Positions 1 through 9,700 of a DNA stretch of 11,031 nucleotides are shown here, in pieces. Both the position numbers and the translations under genes were made by a program. The stretch covers positions 2,667-13,697 of the forward strand of contig CAAAJI010001215.1 of the NCBI GenBank assembly GCA_900642245.1. Direction: 5' to 3'. This DNA comes from Fragilaria radians. Lineage: Eukaryota > Bacillariophyta > Fragilariophyceae > Fragilariales > Fragilariaceae. The notes beneath the pieces were generated by a model. The model saw only the letters and a program-made list of their open reading frames with translations. It did no database searches and had not been told where the DNA came from. Position 1 is the first letter of the stretch, and each line of letters begins with the position of its first letter.

Positions 1-364
1 TGGATGAAAAAGATACCAAACTTTTGAGAACAAGCCTTTTTATTCCAGTACAGAAATCATTTTTACTTCTCTTCATTTTTTTTTGCAGAAGGCTTTCCAT
101 ATGACATTACGTAATTGCGTTAGTAAAAATACTAATTTTAAAATTGCTTCTGGAAGCTCATACGTCAGGATCGGCACTGCGCATGTACACTTGCTTACTC
201 TAAGGCAAAGGATTGATTCACACAGATTAGGAAGTTGTTTTTATTCAAACGTCATTCAAATGTTTTTGAATTATCTTGGCTGCACGTTTCTTGTCCGTAG
301 TCTGTGTAGGAAAAGAAGAAGACATTTCAATGATAATTCAGAAACGTCACAATCTTCTTACTAA
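1..364 (+). other. possible acceptor splice site plus anonymous terminal-exon-like frame
   Basis: A pyrimidine-rich tract (about 61-84) ending in TTTTGCAG at 81-88 looks like a textbook 3' splice site. It is followed from 89 by an open frame of about 92 codons ending at a TAA at 362-364. The translated stretch is rich in basic residues near its end (a CRKRRRH run) and contains several Cys and His, but I recognise no domain. The only in-frame Met in the first part is at 101. If real, this would be the last exon of a gene starting left of the window. The alternative, that it is a chance open frame in AT-rich DNA, is at least as likely, because a frame of this length is expected occasionally over 6 kb and six frames. 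Positions 1-60 show nothing else I can interpret. Confidence 0.18.
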
Positions 365-2018
365 GCTTTCATTCTTGGGTACCTTTAAAATACGTCTTCT
401 TCACTAGGATGGGAATCTCTATCAAATCTGTAAAGTTCCAGACAGAGTTTCCAAGAGATTATCAAGATTATCGCTGTCCTATGGAAATCTAGGACATGGG
501 TATTAGCCATTGTATATAAAGATTATATATATGATGAATGTAAGACTATCTCTCGAATTTTGAGTAAATACTAGGAAATAAATTTGGACTTACAGGTCAG
601 TTCACTAAGTTTTGGTCCTTGCATTTGTTAAGAAGAATTTTGATGCTTACCTTAATCAATGAATGGTTGGATCATGAATGCGTGATTGTCTTTGATCATG
701 ATTTACAGAAGTATCAAAAGAACGTTAAAAGTCGCGTTGCCTTGAGGCAATAAACATGTATGTGGGACTCATACAGATTAGACAAACTTAGGAGGTTCTT
801 CGTTGCATACCGATTGACTCAGGGCAATGACTAGTTGAAAGAATGGTCTTTGCCGTTTTTTTGTAAAGTTGCTCAAGAAATCTAGAGTTTTGTCTGCCGT
901 AGTCAATCAACCCTCAGGTATTGGTGGTGTCTTAGATTTATTTGCATATCCTTTGTATCATACATCTATTGCATAGTATGTATGCTCTATATAATCAACA
1001 ATACCGTTTTGTTTTGATTCAGAATACTTTGTAAAATCCGTTAATTTCTCAAATCTTTTCAACTTCTTCATGGATGAGCAAATTACCTGCAAAATAAGGA
1101 ACCACACCTTGAAAGGCAGCGTAATTGTTGATATTTAAAACCTCAAACTCTATCACTGAAAAAGATGAATAGTGGTGAAGAAAACCTGACAGATAATTAT
1201 AGAAGAATATTTTCAAGGAGTCATGTTAAGACAGATGAATCGACTATTTTACTTATGAATTTATTTTCAAGAACAACAAATAGAATGCCAAGAAGGAAAT
1301 AAACCCTCGTCTTAATCACCTAGCTTCTTCTATAATGTATGCTAGACAACCTACAAGATACCCGAGACAATGAAGCTCCAGAGGGACAAAAAGATATAAC
1401 TAATCAGTCATAGTGGCGTAAAAAGCAAACAACTTCTGCGCCACCTATGACTGAAACTATTGAGATAGCGTAATTCGGGATTTTTTTCGATGCTTGACCA
1501 CAGAAGCGACTAAAATCATATGAATACATATTTCCAAACTTACAAAGAGATATAAACTTCCATAAAATGTTAGATTGAAGAAGAAGGAAAATACGGTAGT
1601 CGTAACAAATGATACCATTTGGTTCCAACGAAATAACGAACGGCGGAATACTTCATTCCATGCAATAACTGAACCTTAAGCAATGACTTTTTTGTATTAA
1701 TATGTCTACGGCTTTCTTAAAATTGTTGTAGGGTTCCTATGTTTTATCGTAACTTCAAAAATGGTAATTCATCTATATTCTTTATCCAAATTATGTATTA
1801 ACTTCCTTCCAAGGTATTGGAATGCCTGAATGCTTGAAGCTTTTCTGAGGATGTCATTCCCTTTTTATAGAAGCAAACTGTAATGTCTCTCGATTGCTTT
1901 GGCTTCGAGTAAGACAACCACTGACATACTATTTTCTCCTATCCTAATGGATCTTTATCAGTGACAGAAGCATGAAGCGAACTCTATCCTCAGAGCTAAA
2001 TACAATCGATCCATTAGT
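365..2018. other. AT-rich intergenic DNA, no gene recognised
   Basis: About 1.65 kb with frequent stops in all six frames. The longest open frame is a 74-codon minus-strand stretch around 1404-1628 with hydrophobic, Cys/Tyr-rich composition and no recognisable motif, typical of a spurious frame. No tRNA-like arms, rRNA segments, long tandem repeats or transposon ends were found by eye. A short near-duplication of GATCATGA occurs around 670-701, which is unremarkable. Confidence 0.6.
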
Positions 2019-2049
2019 TGACGTCACTTTCACATAGAGAGAGAGAGAG
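2019..2049. repeat. TGACGTCA palindrome next to an (AG)7 microsatellite
   Basis: TGACGTCA occupies 2019-2026 and is the consensus site for CREB/ATF-type bZIP factors. In diatoms, TGACGTCA-like elements are known as CO2/cAMP-responsive elements. Ten bases downstream, AG is repeated seven times (2036-2049), a short simple repeat. No gene start is recognisable within a promoter-like distance on either side, so a regulatory role is unsupported. About 0.2 such 8-mers are expected by chance in 11 kb. Confidence 0.3.
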
Positions 2050-4080
2050 TCATCCTGACTTTTGACCTTTTGAGGGATGACATTTCGTTTGGAATTTCTT
2101 ACTCATTTTCAGGATAGAAGCAATTCGTCAATATTTGTTTACTTTCTCAAGTATATCCCAATATCTTTGAAGAAATCTTACTTTGCTATCAAGCTAAATG
2201 TTACTCCTTAATAACGTCTTTATTGACATTAAACAAATTAACAAAAGATTTTCAAGGAATGACTTTCTGAATAAAAATACGGCACAATTTGACAAAGAGG
2301 ATAATCTTGAATGCCTAAATTTTTGAATTGGTTAATATTCTTCAAAGACTTCATGGCGGATGGTCTTTATTTCATTTACATTGATGTACTCATAGTATAG
2401 ATGTGTTTTCTGTAAGACTAATTAATTCAATGAGTGATTCTGCTAGATGCTCATGAAGTCTTGCTGCAAATGTCATGAGCCCATAAAATATGCATCAGCT
2501 CATATAATAACTCTACTCACTTAAAGAGGTGTCTCAAGCGCAACATGTCAGTCTGTTTTCTCTGAAGAAAAATCCAAGTATAAAGGTGTCAAGCGAACAG
2601 CTCCTGAAAATAATTATATGCCTTCTCTTTCATATGCTGTGATATTGCAAGTAAAAGAAAAGCACGATAGATTTAATTATGTTCATTTGACTTGCAACTC
2701 AAGCATGTAAGACTTGCTAGTGACCTTTGCCATCTTAACTGATTGAGCAGTGTAGGCCGAATGACCTAATGTGATCAATATGCAAAATCGTTATTTAATT
2801 ATTCTTACTAAATTTTTCCTGTCAAACCTTTATTACAGAAGGGTTAGAGCGAGTGGGAGCTGTAGATTGTTGTACAGAATCATGATGCAATGTTGGCTAT
2901 CAAAGTCTTCTATTTTAGCCTATATGAGAAACGTGGGATGGGTCAGAAAAAATAGTAACTTGGGTATCAATCGCATTCTTAACTTAGAAGACGATCAAAC
3001 TTAATTCTGCTTATTCGCTTATTCTTTGCAACCTATTGGTAAATCTTGTCAGCCATTTGGTCGGAAAATAATGAGAGATGCCATAAAATCCGCCAGCAAA
3101 ACTATTGAATGCTACTGTAAATGAGTGTAATCAGCACTTTGGCTTCCCTGTAGGTTGGTCATCGTCGATCAATAATTGGTAAAAGATTGGTTTATTCGGT
3201 CCTGTTTTCGAGGATGCTAATAAAAGAGAAAACGAACCTTTGATAACTATGAGAGATGATGCAAATCCTTGGATATTTTGAGGAAGCAAGAGAGCATCAA
3301 TGACGTGAGATAAAAAATTATTTCATATCCCTGGTAACGATTGATCAGCGCATTTAAAACAAAATTCTTTTCAGAAGAGGCATCATACTCAATGTATCTC
3401 AGGGAAAAATGTAGGAATAATATTGAAAGATATCACGCGGTATATTTCTATCTTGATCTTTTCTCGACAAATTATGAGGTTTGACATTGCCTGAAAAGTA
3501 TTTCGCCTCGTCTGAATTATAGTTTGAAACCCATCATTCTCACCAGTCCTTTCATTTTTTTCCAATCTATTTTAGTTAAGGTTCAGTGTGATAAGATGCT
3601 TTTACTATTACGACAGACTCATGAAATTGAGTTTTTGTTGTTGTAGAGTTACAAGGAAACTTTCTGCAGTTCCTTTTGCTATTATGATCAACTGATTTTC
3701 TTTTTGCATACTTTTGGAAAACGAGGGCTAGAATGGTCCAGTGGAGAGGTATTGGCTATCCACTACCCATATATAGGGATGCTTAATCGAATGTTAATTG
3801 TAAATGTATATTGTCACCAGGAGAATACCTTAATTTTCTGTTTTCCTCGGTTTTTCATGTTATATCAGTCACAGCAAGTGACTAAATTTACAACTCTTAG
3901 TTGCAAATATCATTCACTCTTACTCATGCTTTTTTAGGTTATTGTTGTCTGATTGAAGTGGCAAAAGACATGTAAGGAAATAGTTAGCTTATCAGCTGAA
4001 CGAAGATTTAGGATTCAAGGAATTTAAGGATATCGGAATTGGAAGATAATGAACAAGATCGAAGAGAAAATGTATAGTAA
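2050..4080. other. AT-rich intergenic DNA, no gene recognised
   Basis: About 2 kb with no protein family recognised. Open frames of about 60-77 codons occur (roughly 2525-2708, 2771-3004, 3704-3937). Their translations have mixed hydrophobic and Cys/Tyr content and match nothing I know. An 11-bp perfect inverted repeat (arms 2345-2355 and 2452-2462, AAGACTTCATG and its complement) lies here with a 96-nt spacer. One frame around 3088-3500 reads with coding-like patches but is broken by seven stops, six of them TGA, which is not fewer stops than chance predicts. Confidence 0.55.
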
Positions 4081-4800
4081 AGTGAAAAAAATACACCTCA
4101 TTACAATAACAATCTTGTTCAATAATAATATATAGTGGGCTTCAATCCAGAAAGTGGTATTGGGTTCTAAACTTAGCTTGATGAAAGCCAAAAATGTAGA
4201 TATATAGTTTGAGTCTGGAAATTTGATCTCAAGGTTTCAAAAAAGCATGATTAGAGACTCCTTTGAAGAAAAAATGAAAAAAATATTCCATTCTTGCTAA
4301 ACATGCAACTTCGAAACATAAAGTAATTTCACACGAATGCGCATTGATTCACAATAGCTCATTCTGTTGCTTGGTCATCAGTATCCCTCATTGATCATAA
4401 GCATCTCACTTTTTGCATATAATAACTTTCTAAATTCACTTTCAAAAGCATTGCAAATTAACGCATGCCCTTAAGTTGATGAGAAGCTCTTCATTATTTC
4501 TCTGAGCGCTGTATGCAGGTTTTAAAAAATTCAATGCAAAAACTTTGTGTGTTTAGTCTGTACAGAATTTTTACCTTGATGATGTAAATTAAAGTTGGAA
4601 CCATCGAAATATTTCTCATGAAATCTAAATTAGAATTAAAAAGAGTACATTTTAAATATAGTATCTATACCTAAATGTTCAGGCCAAGATATCAGATTTT
4701 GTAATCAGAAAATATAAATTACTTTATGGTGTGAAGCAATCGCATGTAACTATTCCAAGCCATTGGGGAAATCGATAAAGACAGATTAGTGATTTTTATT
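4081..4800. other. low-GC block (about 31% GC)
   Basis: Counting bases line by line gives 221 G or C in 720, about 31%. The minimum is 11 of 60 (18%) at 4621-4680, and 4561-4740 as a whole is 25%. No open frame of note, no tandem array and no RNA gene is visible. In diatoms, centromeres and sequences able to support episome maintenance are characterised mainly by low GC over a few hundred bases, so the block is compatible with that. Ordinary AT-rich intergenic DNA explains it equally well, because the flanks are only slightly richer. Confidence 0.4.
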
Positions 4801-5904
4801 TTCTGGAAAAAGGTCTACACAAATTAAAGAATGATCTTCCAGCTCTCATATTCCTTTTTTGGAAGAGTGCAAATTCAGTTCGTCTTTCTCCTTGTAGCAC
4901 TTATGATTTGCAAGAGAAATTGAGCTTTGCTATTATAAGCAGCTACTACTAGAATAATAATCTTGACTTGTAGTTCAGGAGAGATAATGGGGTAAAATAG
5001 GTGAGAAACCAGCATTTGGTGTTGCAATCGACAAATCATTGTGGATGTTCAGAAAACTTGCTTGACACGGTTAGCGAGGGCTTTCCCCTAGAATACGAAG
5101 ACTTAAACCTAGTTCCAAAATTGCTACAATGCCACCAGCTTCTTTTCTAGTCAGATAACTACCATATTAGTATCTTGGATCGTGGTACAAGAAAAAGTAC
5201 CTTTATTCTAGGAAAGCATGAGTATATCCCATCAATTCATAACAATCGCGGAGCAGAAGTGATTGACTTCGACCATGAAACTGCTGTGAGGAGGAGAATT
5301 TTCCAATATTTAGTGCAATTACTGCTGTGATCGTTCATACAGTTCAGTTACTGTACTTGAAATTTATGAGGAGTGCGTATCCTTTTTTAATGGTGCATCT
5401 ATTACATGTTAAGCTCTATTGAAGGGTATCATCCATATACAGAGAATTCATATCTATGCAATGTTGAGGAATCTGCAAGGTTTAGAAGATTCTGCAATAC
5501 TTGTAGCGTCTAGAATTTCTACAGAGCTCATTTTAGATGTAAGGTATATGCTCTGATCCTTTGGGAATGTGATTAGAGGGACCAACCTTAAAATTGGAGA
5601 ATAATGCAGCAGTGGTTTTAACTATATCTGTCCCGTCAAGTGTCCTAAAGTAGAAGCACGATGACATTGTGTATCACCGTGTGTCCGAAGCAAAGATTTT
5701 ATATCAAACATGAAGTGAATGTCTGACATACCTTTGAGTTAAGCTCATTGAGATAATTCCTAACAGTATAGGTTGTAAGCAATAACTACAGTCTAATAAT
5801 GCTAAAACAGTTACTAAGGCTAAGAGATGTGTGGGTGTACCAAAGTTATTGTTAGTACATAGTAAATAATACTAGAATTAATATTCGTATATTTTCTCAT
5901 CTAA
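4801..5904. other. intergenic DNA with a stop-poor stretch at 5001-5330
   Basis: Most of this 1.1 kb is featureless. From 5001 to 5330 one plus-strand frame is open for 110 codons, apart from a single TAG at 5148-5150, and local GC rises to about 40-47%. The second half (5151-5330, 59 codons plus TGA) reads with a mixed polar composition that looks more protein-like than its surroundings. I recognise no family. It could be a relic of a gene or a chance opening. A direct repeat, ACTGCTGTGA, occurs at 5280-5289 and 5321-5330. Confidence 0.2.
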
Positions 5905-5909
5905 ATCTA

Positions 5910-5930
5910 GGTTAAGTTACATACTTAACC
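5910..5930. repeat. 8-bp inverted repeat with 5-nt loop
   Basis: GGTTAAGT at 5910-5917 and ACTTAACC at 5923-5930 are exact reverse complements around a TACAT spacer. On either strand this could form a short hairpin or be a dyad binding site. It lies about 790 bp upstream of the 6717 gene. Around one such perfect 8-bp dyad is expected by chance in 6.7 kb, so no function is claimed. Confidence 0.35.
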
Positions 5931-6108
5931 AGTCTTTATATATCCTCCACAAGTTCAACAAAGACCTAGTCTTATATGAACTTAGTGATGCTTATAAATG
6001 AAAAGATCATTTAATATCTTCTCAGACACCAGCATATCAGTACAGTATGAATAACAATTACAGATTCCTAGGTAACAAGCAGGAGCCTATCAAGATTCAC
6101 AATTGACA

Positions 6109-6221
6109 AATCTAAGTCATGAATCTAAGATCACAAAGCCTAAAGGCTAAGTAACGCGTAAGCTAAAGAGACTATGCAGTCAAGGAAACACTTTGCAATC
6201 AATTCACAAGGGATCTAAGAT
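6109..6221. repeat. cluster of ATCTAAG and CTAAG elements with a small palindrome
   Basis: ATCTAAG occurs at 6110-6116, 6123-6129 and 6213-6219. The first two copies share the longer AATCTAAG, 13 bp apart. A palindrome AGCCTAAAGGCT (arms AGCCT and AGGCT) sits at 6137-6148, followed by further CTAAG and GCTAAAG words. The density gives the stretch 6100-6240 a repetitive look, but the copies are short and irregular and do not form a real array. They lie 500-600 bp upstream of the large gene. Confidence 0.3.
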
Positions 6222-6420
6222 AAAAGTCACATTTAGATCATAATTTACAATTTGTAGAAACCCTTATAGCAGCTTAGAGCAATATCAGTGATGTTTTGAC
6301 AAACCATTAAGTGGTCAAGAACTGGCTTATCTTGTGAAAATATTATTGCTTTGTATTCCAGAATTGGAGGAGTAATAATAGGAAACTTTATGACTATTAT
6401 TTATATTTCTGCGAATGAAT

Positions 6421-6448
6421 GTGCTTATAAAAAAAGCACTTAGTGCAC
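6421..6448 (+). promoter_or_regulatory. TATA box within a GTGC/GCAC dyad
   Basis: TATAAAA occupies 6426-6432. It lies inside an inverted repeat, GTGCTT (6421-6426) and AAGCAC (6434-6439). Directly after come the interrupted palindrome GCACT-T-AGTGC (6436-6446) and GTGCAC (6443-6448). The TATA position is 30 bp upstream of an initiator match at 6454-6460, which is the classical TATA-to-start distance. This is the best core-promoter candidate in the window and would drive the gene starting at 6717. The spacing is read directly from the sequence, while promoter function is inferred. Confidence 0.45.
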
Positions 6449-6453
6449 CCCCC

Positions 6454-6460
6454 TCATTTT
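6454..6460 (+). promoter_or_regulatory. initiator-like element, predicted transcription start near 6456
   Basis: TCATTTT fits the YYANWYY initiator consensus at every position and also resembles the TCA-T-rich initiators described in stramenopiles. A CAATTTTG word follows at about 6469-6476, loosely like the element found downstream of oomycete initiators, but the spacing is larger than in that composite motif. With the TATA box 30 bp upstream, transcription would start at the A at 6456 and leave a leader of about 261 nt before the ATG at 6717. Confidence 0.4.
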
Positions 6461-6488
6461 TGGTATTTCAATTTTGATTTGTTGTCGT

Positions 6489-6720
6489 ATGCGTTGATTT
6501 GTGCACTTAACACATAATAGGCTGTATCCGTTGGCGCAATGTACTTTTAGATTTCCCATTTCCCAGGATATTTATTTTGTATGGTACATGTGCTTGGTGC
6601 ACTTTACCACTACTAGGCTAGGGTTTATCTGTATTTGTTGAATTTTAGTGGAGACGGACTATTTAGTACACTTCGTCCATGCGTAATTCATCATTTGTTG
6701 ATTCTAATACACCACAATGA
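6489..6720 (+). promoter_or_regulatory. cluster of upstream ORFs in the predicted 5' leader
   Basis: Five ATGs precede the main start within the predicted leader: 6489-6497 (2 codons plus stop), 6539-6550 (3), 6581-6616 (11), 6588-6641 (17, overlapping the previous one in another frame) and 6679-6720 (13). The last reads MRNSSFVDSNTPQ and its TGA (6718-6720) overlaps the main ATG (6717-6719) as ATGA. If the transcript begins near 6456, scanning ribosomes would meet all of these, so translation of the main ORF could depend on leaky scanning or reinitiation. The number of ATGs is about what random sequence of this composition would give, and the transcript start is not proven. Confidence 0.35.
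6501..6604 (+). promoter_or_regulatory. two GTGCACTT copies in the predicted leader
   Basis: GTGCACTT is found at 6501-6508 and again at 6597-6604, 96 bp apart. The core GTGCAC also occurs upstream at 6443-6448. Three copies of one 6-bp palindrome within 160 bp, plus loose half-sites at 6421 and 6590, suggest a binding site for a dimeric transcription factor or a repeated RNA-level element. I cannot name the factor. The rest of the window shows no comparable clustering that I noticed. Confidence 0.3.
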
Positions 6721-9700
6721 CAACCGGTGAGAATTTGCATACTCATTTATCTAGTCGATTTAGTGATGTGGAATCATTGGGAAAAAGAGACCCGAATCTC
6801 TCTCTTTCAGCAACGGCATCACTTAGTAGTTCTTCAAGGACATCAACCCCACTTCGAAATGTTACAAAAGCAGCTTGGCAGGCGAGATCCTCACCAACAT
6901 CACCATCAACAGCAGATGTCTCCAAGGTACGACTATATCGAAAAAAAAGCGCAGATAATGCCGGCAATAACAGAAGATCGCTACAAATCCCCGACACGGA
7001 TTGGCAATACACTTTTGTCTCGACAATTCACGGATCGAGGAAAAGATTCGATGATGCTAGCCAGCAGGTAAGGTCAATTCAGCATCCATACCTCAATAAT
7101 TCCTCTTTAATTGAAAAGGAAATATCATCCAGGCGTTTGGAGCAAAAATCATCTCCAGAGTCTAACTTTTTCAAACCTCACAAAATAGAATCATCTACTT
7201 CGAATTCTATTCCACAAAAGCAGGAAAATTCGTACAATTTGCTGATGATGAGTCGAAGTTTTGACTTCAGAGACCAAGAACAATTGTCTGACATTGCCGG
7301 TGCACCGACAGAAATAACTAGTAACAGAGACAGAACTCGAGATCACCTATGGATATCAAAGATGTCAAGAAGCATACCGAGAAGAAATGACATATCGATC
7401 AATAATAATAGCATCACTCAAAGTCGATATTTTCGCAAGGAGCATGAAGAAATCGGAGATTATCCTCGAGATGCTAACGCCCTAGTGTCGATGCAACCAC
7501 ATTCCTCGAAAAGTGCAGAGGGATTCTGTGATGGGGACGAAGAAAGTAGCAATGACGTATGGGAATCATCTTTTCATTCAAAGAGTTTGACATCGTCGAT
7601 CGGTGTCGAAGTTGGTGAAGATGAATTTGATCATGTTGAACTTGAATACGATAGGGAACCTAAAGTCACTCAAGTTAGAAATAGGGAGAATTCCCCTTTT
7701 GAGAAAGAAACATGGAATTGGCACAAGAACCATCCTTATCCAGTACCTGTAGCAAGCATTTCGGTCAAGTCTGAGACAAGGCAGTCAAAGATATCTTGCA
7801 GATATGATGAAAAATTTTCTCGGAATTTCCAGTCCGATGAAATTGATCCGAATCAAACACAGAGATTGCATGCAAATGAAGGCGACGAAAGGAAATGCAA
7901 ATATCACATCTTACCAAGTGAAATCCACGAGAAAAAGTTAGAAAATTTAGAATTTGTGAGAGTAGGGATAGGTTCCACTACTGAATCGAATGAACTTTCT
8001 AAGAGTGATTTCGTTTCTGGTGGCTTGAAGGGGGAAAGTATTACCAATGTGGAATCGACCACCAAGTCTGATGACCACAAGGACGCGGATGCTCCTCAAA
8101 AATCAAGGAGCGGAGAAGTAAGTCACGCTTGCGATGCCAAACTCGGTAAATCACATGCAGTTTCATTGGTTAGAAAGCAAATTCAGCTCTTTTCAAGACT
8201 TGAGAGGCTACAAGGAATGAAAGTAAGTGATAACGAGAATAATGTTTTCGACTGTAATCTTGCGATGAAGAGTAATTTAGAAAATTTAAGATTATATAAG
8301 AAGAGAGAATCGAAAATTGCGGAACCTTCAGGCAAAGGCTCTTTAGAGCCTGGAGGCAGGAATACAGTGTGCTCAGATTCTCAAGGTAATTCGACACTTA
8401 TTCCCGAATCTTCCTTCCTCCCCATTCGAACTTCAGTTTACAATGAGAATCAACATAGCTTTCATCCAATGATATCATCTCCCCCGATTACACTCGATGC
8501 TTGTAAACCCGAAAGCAATCTGTTTTACACGAGCAATGTAGATGGTGAAAATATTCATGAAAAAGGATGCAGAGCAAAATTGGGCAATGAAAATAATTTT
8601 GAAACCTCTTCACCATCACTTGAGCTGATACGACATAGTAAGTGGAAAGAAGTCACTGAAATCTCTCCAGAAGGAAGATTAGACAGCTGTGGAACGCGTT
8701 CGTCGTATCAGAATGCTCCCGGACGAAACGATAGTGTCACCCACAGCGTTGACTTTTCAGGATTAGAAGGCATTTCAGTGAAAGATACTTCAGCAAGAAA
8801 GAATAGTAGAGAATTGAATTCATCTGGAAGGGCAGTGGAAGAAGGAAAGGGATTTCCTGCATTATTTGCAACAAGTACGGTCTCAAGGTTAAGGTCACTG
8901 TTTGAAACAAACGAGCTCATGGAAAATGGGCTGGATTTGAATGAGAAAGCGTTTTCAACATATCGACAACCGATAGGGGATTTGTGTGTCACCAATGACG
9001 ACGACAATCCTTCCTTACAACAAGATCGAAATGATATTATTTCATCCTTGGCTTGCTTTTCACTAGAAGACGAAGTAGCAATATCCCAAGAAATTTCGAG
9101 GAACATTGTCTCTGCTGATAGTGGAAAAACCCCAAAAATATTCTCAGAAACTCTTCAATCAAACGCTAACCACAACCTCTCAGAGGCAGAAAAATCATTC
9201 ACCGCAGAGGGCAAGATTGCAGAGAGAATTAGAAGCTTGAAATTAGAGGAAGTTAATCAACTCAATCAGCACTTACCAGAGATGTCACAAATCAAAGCGT
9301 TTCAATTATGCAATGATACGAATCCTAAACAAGAAATCGAACCGTCTTTCATTCAATATATGAAGTCGCTAGGTGTTCAAAAGCCCTCCGATATTGAAAG
9401 TGTTCCGATGAATGCAAAATCAAATAACATACTTAAAGCAGTACCTGCAATAACCGGTTTCAATGTTGAGTGTCTAGAGCTCAGCAATAAATCGCGGGTA
9501 TTAGTTTCGGCGATGAAGGAGCATATTGACAGTGTTCAAAAGGCAAGAAGTGACATATTGCTTGGTGCCGACTACGACATTCAAACCTTTGATAAGGAAG
9601 CTCTGGACAGGGAGTTCGCCTCGTGTCCAAGGTTAACCTTGTCGGATTCCCCCATCAAATCTAATGCAATCCAAAATGATTGTGCAGAAAATGATGAATT

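Noticed and set aside
2525..2708. Open frame containing SKYKGVKR, reminiscent of the start of an AP2/ERF DNA-binding domain (YRGVR)
   Set aside because: The residues that should follow in an AP2 domain (notably the conserved Trp and the AEIR-like strand) are absent, and the frame is only about 60 codons with no start Met at its beginning. The match is a chance 8-mer.
3088..3500. Frame with coding-like patches broken by seven stops, six of them TGA, suggesting decay of CGA codons or an altered genetic code
   Set aside because: Given the base composition about ten stops are expected in 140 codons, so seven is not low. The large gene ends in TAA with standard codon use, so there is no support for a code change.
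3704..3937. 77-codon plus-strand frame in the intergenic region
   Set aside because: Hydrophobic, Cys/Tyr/Phe-rich composition without a canonical ATG at its beginning and no family resemblance, as expected for a chance frame in AT-rich DNA.
5001..5150. Intron-like segment starting AG/GTGAGA and ending CTTCTTTTCTAG
   Set aside because: Joining the flanks gives immediate or early stops in all three phases, so splicing here would not build a coding frame.
5280..5330. Direct repeat ACTGCTGTGA as possible target-site duplication
   Set aside because: The copies are only 41 bp apart with no inverted termini or element between them.
5438..5447. ATACAGAGA resembling the conserved ACAGAGA box of U6 snRNA
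   Set aside because: The neighbouring U6 sequence (AGAUUAGCAUGG) and terminator context are absent.
6727..7071. His/Gln-rich 114-codon frame overlapping the start of the large gene in another plus frame, and an 89-codon minus-strand frame at 6743-7012
   Set aside because: Both lie inside the 1374-codon gene and have compositions expected of shadow frames over a Ser/Thr/Pro-rich segment. Neither has a recognisable motif.
7065..7072. CAG/GTAAG donor-like site inside the large gene
   Set aside because: The frame stays open for over 3.7 kb downstream, which would not happen if a real intron followed. It is most likely a cryptic match.
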